From Alphaproteobacteria bacterium (GTDB lineage: Bacteria; Pseudomonadota; Alphaproteobacteria; UBA828), in assembly GCA_018668475.1 (NCBI GenBank), contig JABJCZ010000205.1, forward strand, positions 1-8,129: a DNA stretch of 8,129 nt, in the 5' to 3' direction. Positions 7,466-8,129 of the stretch are shown here, in pieces (position 1 is the first letter of the stretch; every line of letters begins with the position of its first letter). The notes under the pieces are model-generated. The model was not told the DNA's origin. It saw only the letters and a list, made by a program, of their open reading frames with translations, and made no database searches. The position numbers and the translations under genes were made by a program.

Positions 7466-7472
7466 AAAGGGA
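7466..7472 (+). promoter_or_regulatory. Ribosome binding site of bioB (AAAGGGA)
   Basis: The purine-rich AAAGGGA ends five bases before the ATG at 7478 and is the best Shine-Dalgarno match in the window. It decides the bioB start: an in-frame ATG at 7454 lies upstream of this site, and the in-frame ATG at 7523 has only a weak site before it. Confidence 0.55.
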
Positions 7473-7477
7473 CAGGG

Positions 7478-8129
7478 ATGAGCGTTGAAAGTCTGGATAC
7501 ATCGCCGATACACGCGGGCCATATGGCAGGCACGTCCGGTGAGCCGCGCCACGATTGGCAGCTGGATGAGGTGCAAGCGCTTTTCGGCCTGCCGTTCAAC
7601 GACCTGATTTTCCAGGCGCAGAGCGTTCACCGCGATAATTTCGAGCCCAATCAGGTTCAGATGTCGATGCTGCTGAGTGTCAAGACCGGTGGCTGCCCGG
7701 AGGATTGTGCCTATTGCCCGCAGAGCGCCAGCCATCAGACAGGCTTGAAGGCCGACAAGCTGATGGAGGTCGAGAAGGTTCTTGAGGCCGCAAAGCGCGC
7801 GAAAGAGGCAGGTGCCACCCGCTATTGCATGGGGGCCGCCTGGCGCAGCCCCAAGGATCAGGATCTCGAAGCCGTCTGCGCCATGGTTGAAGGCGTGAAA
7901 GACCTGGGCATGGAGACCTGCGTGACCCTTGGCATGTTGACTGGCCCGCAGGCCGGGCGCCTCGCCGAGTCCGGGCTCGATTATTACAACCACAACATCG
8001 ACACTTCCGAAGACTATTACGGCGAGATTATCACCACCCGCACGTATCAGGATCGCCTCGATACCATAAGCAGCGTTCGGGATGCCGGCATCAACGTGTG
8101 CTGCGGTGGCATTGTTGGCATGGGTGAAA
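7478..8129 (+). CDS. bioB: Biotin synthase, radical SAM enzyme, 3'-truncated by window edge
   Basis: BioB inserts sulfur into dethiobiotin to make biotin, using a radical SAM [4Fe-4S] cluster and a second [2Fe-2S] cluster as sulfur donor. The 217 visible residues run from the ATG at 7478 off the right edge with no stop. The radical SAM CxxxCxxC motif is in [13 protein letters not shown] (Cys73, Cys77, Cys80). Three further cysteines match the second-cluster ligands by context and spacing: Cys117 ([11 protein letters not shown]), Cys148 (ETCVTLGML) and Cys208 ([13 protein letters not shown]); 31 and 60 residues apart, as in E. coli. The fourth ligand, an Arg, would lie beyond the window. YYNHNIDTS is also typical. 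The N-terminus is about 20 residues longer than in E. coli; Met16 (7523) could be an alternative start, but the ribosome binding site favours 7478. It is transcribed away from bioF-bioD. Confidence 0.96.
   Translation, partial: MSVESLDTSPIHAGHMAGTSGEPRHDWQLDEVQALFGLPFNDLIFQAQSVHRDNFEPNQVQMSMLLSVKTGGCPEDCAYCPQSASHQTGLKADKLMEVEKVLEAAKRAKEAGATRYCMGAAWRSPKDQDLEAVCAMVEGVKDLGMETCVTLGMLTGPQAGRLAESGLDYYNHNIDTSEDYYGEIITTRTYQDRLDTISSVRDAGINVCCGGIVGMGE

Noticed and set aside
7163..7993. Long open frame on the minus strand across the start of bioB
   Set aside because: It is antisense to a clear radical SAM biotin synthase, its protein has no recognisable domain, and it also overlaps the bioF start; it is a shadow of GC-rich coding sequence.

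Overview
This window looks like an ordinary stretch of alphaproteobacterial chromosome: moderately GC-rich, densely packed, and without any mobile element, tRNA, rRNA or CRISPR array that I can see. The organism assignment rests on gene order and protein style. The order lepB-rnc-era-recO-parC is a familiar alphaproteobacterial arrangement, the RNase III has the 'RLEFLGDRVLGL' form of its signature, and the ParC is of the roughly 740-residue class with no GyrA box. I cannot name a genus.

Left part (1-3071, + strand): a tightly packed housekeeping block. It starts with the C-terminal part of signal peptidase I (lepB); its membrane anchor and true start lie off the left edge. RNase III (rnc) follows, sharing one base with the lepB stop, then the ribosome-assembly GTPase Era, sharing four bases with rnc. 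After a 77-base gap comes the recombination mediator RecO. The overlaps suggest one transcript with translational coupling. The set joins protein export, rRNA processing, 30S maturation and DNA repair. After 59 bases with two small inverted repeats comes a complete topoisomerase IV subunit A (parC, 3131-5353).

Right part (5379-8129): a biotin synthesis locus. bioD and bioF are on the minus strand, in the order bioF then bioD, convergent with parC. bioB is divergent on the + strand and runs off the right edge. BioF makes 7-keto-8-aminopelargonate (KAPA), BioD closes the ureido ring of diaminopelargonate (DAPA), and BioB inserts sulfur to make biotin. The intervening enzyme (BioA or an equivalent) is not in the window. 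The 232-base region between bioF and bioB holds two candidate sigma70-type promoters placed back to back, whose -35 boxes form a perfect 6-base inverted repeat.

No undescribed system is evident. The points most worth a second look are in bioD: an ATC codon stands where the family's Met would be expected, with a well-spaced ribosome binding site, and a triple hexanucleotide repeat encodes an altered P-loop (GTGTGVGKT). The divergent bio promoter region is the next most interesting.
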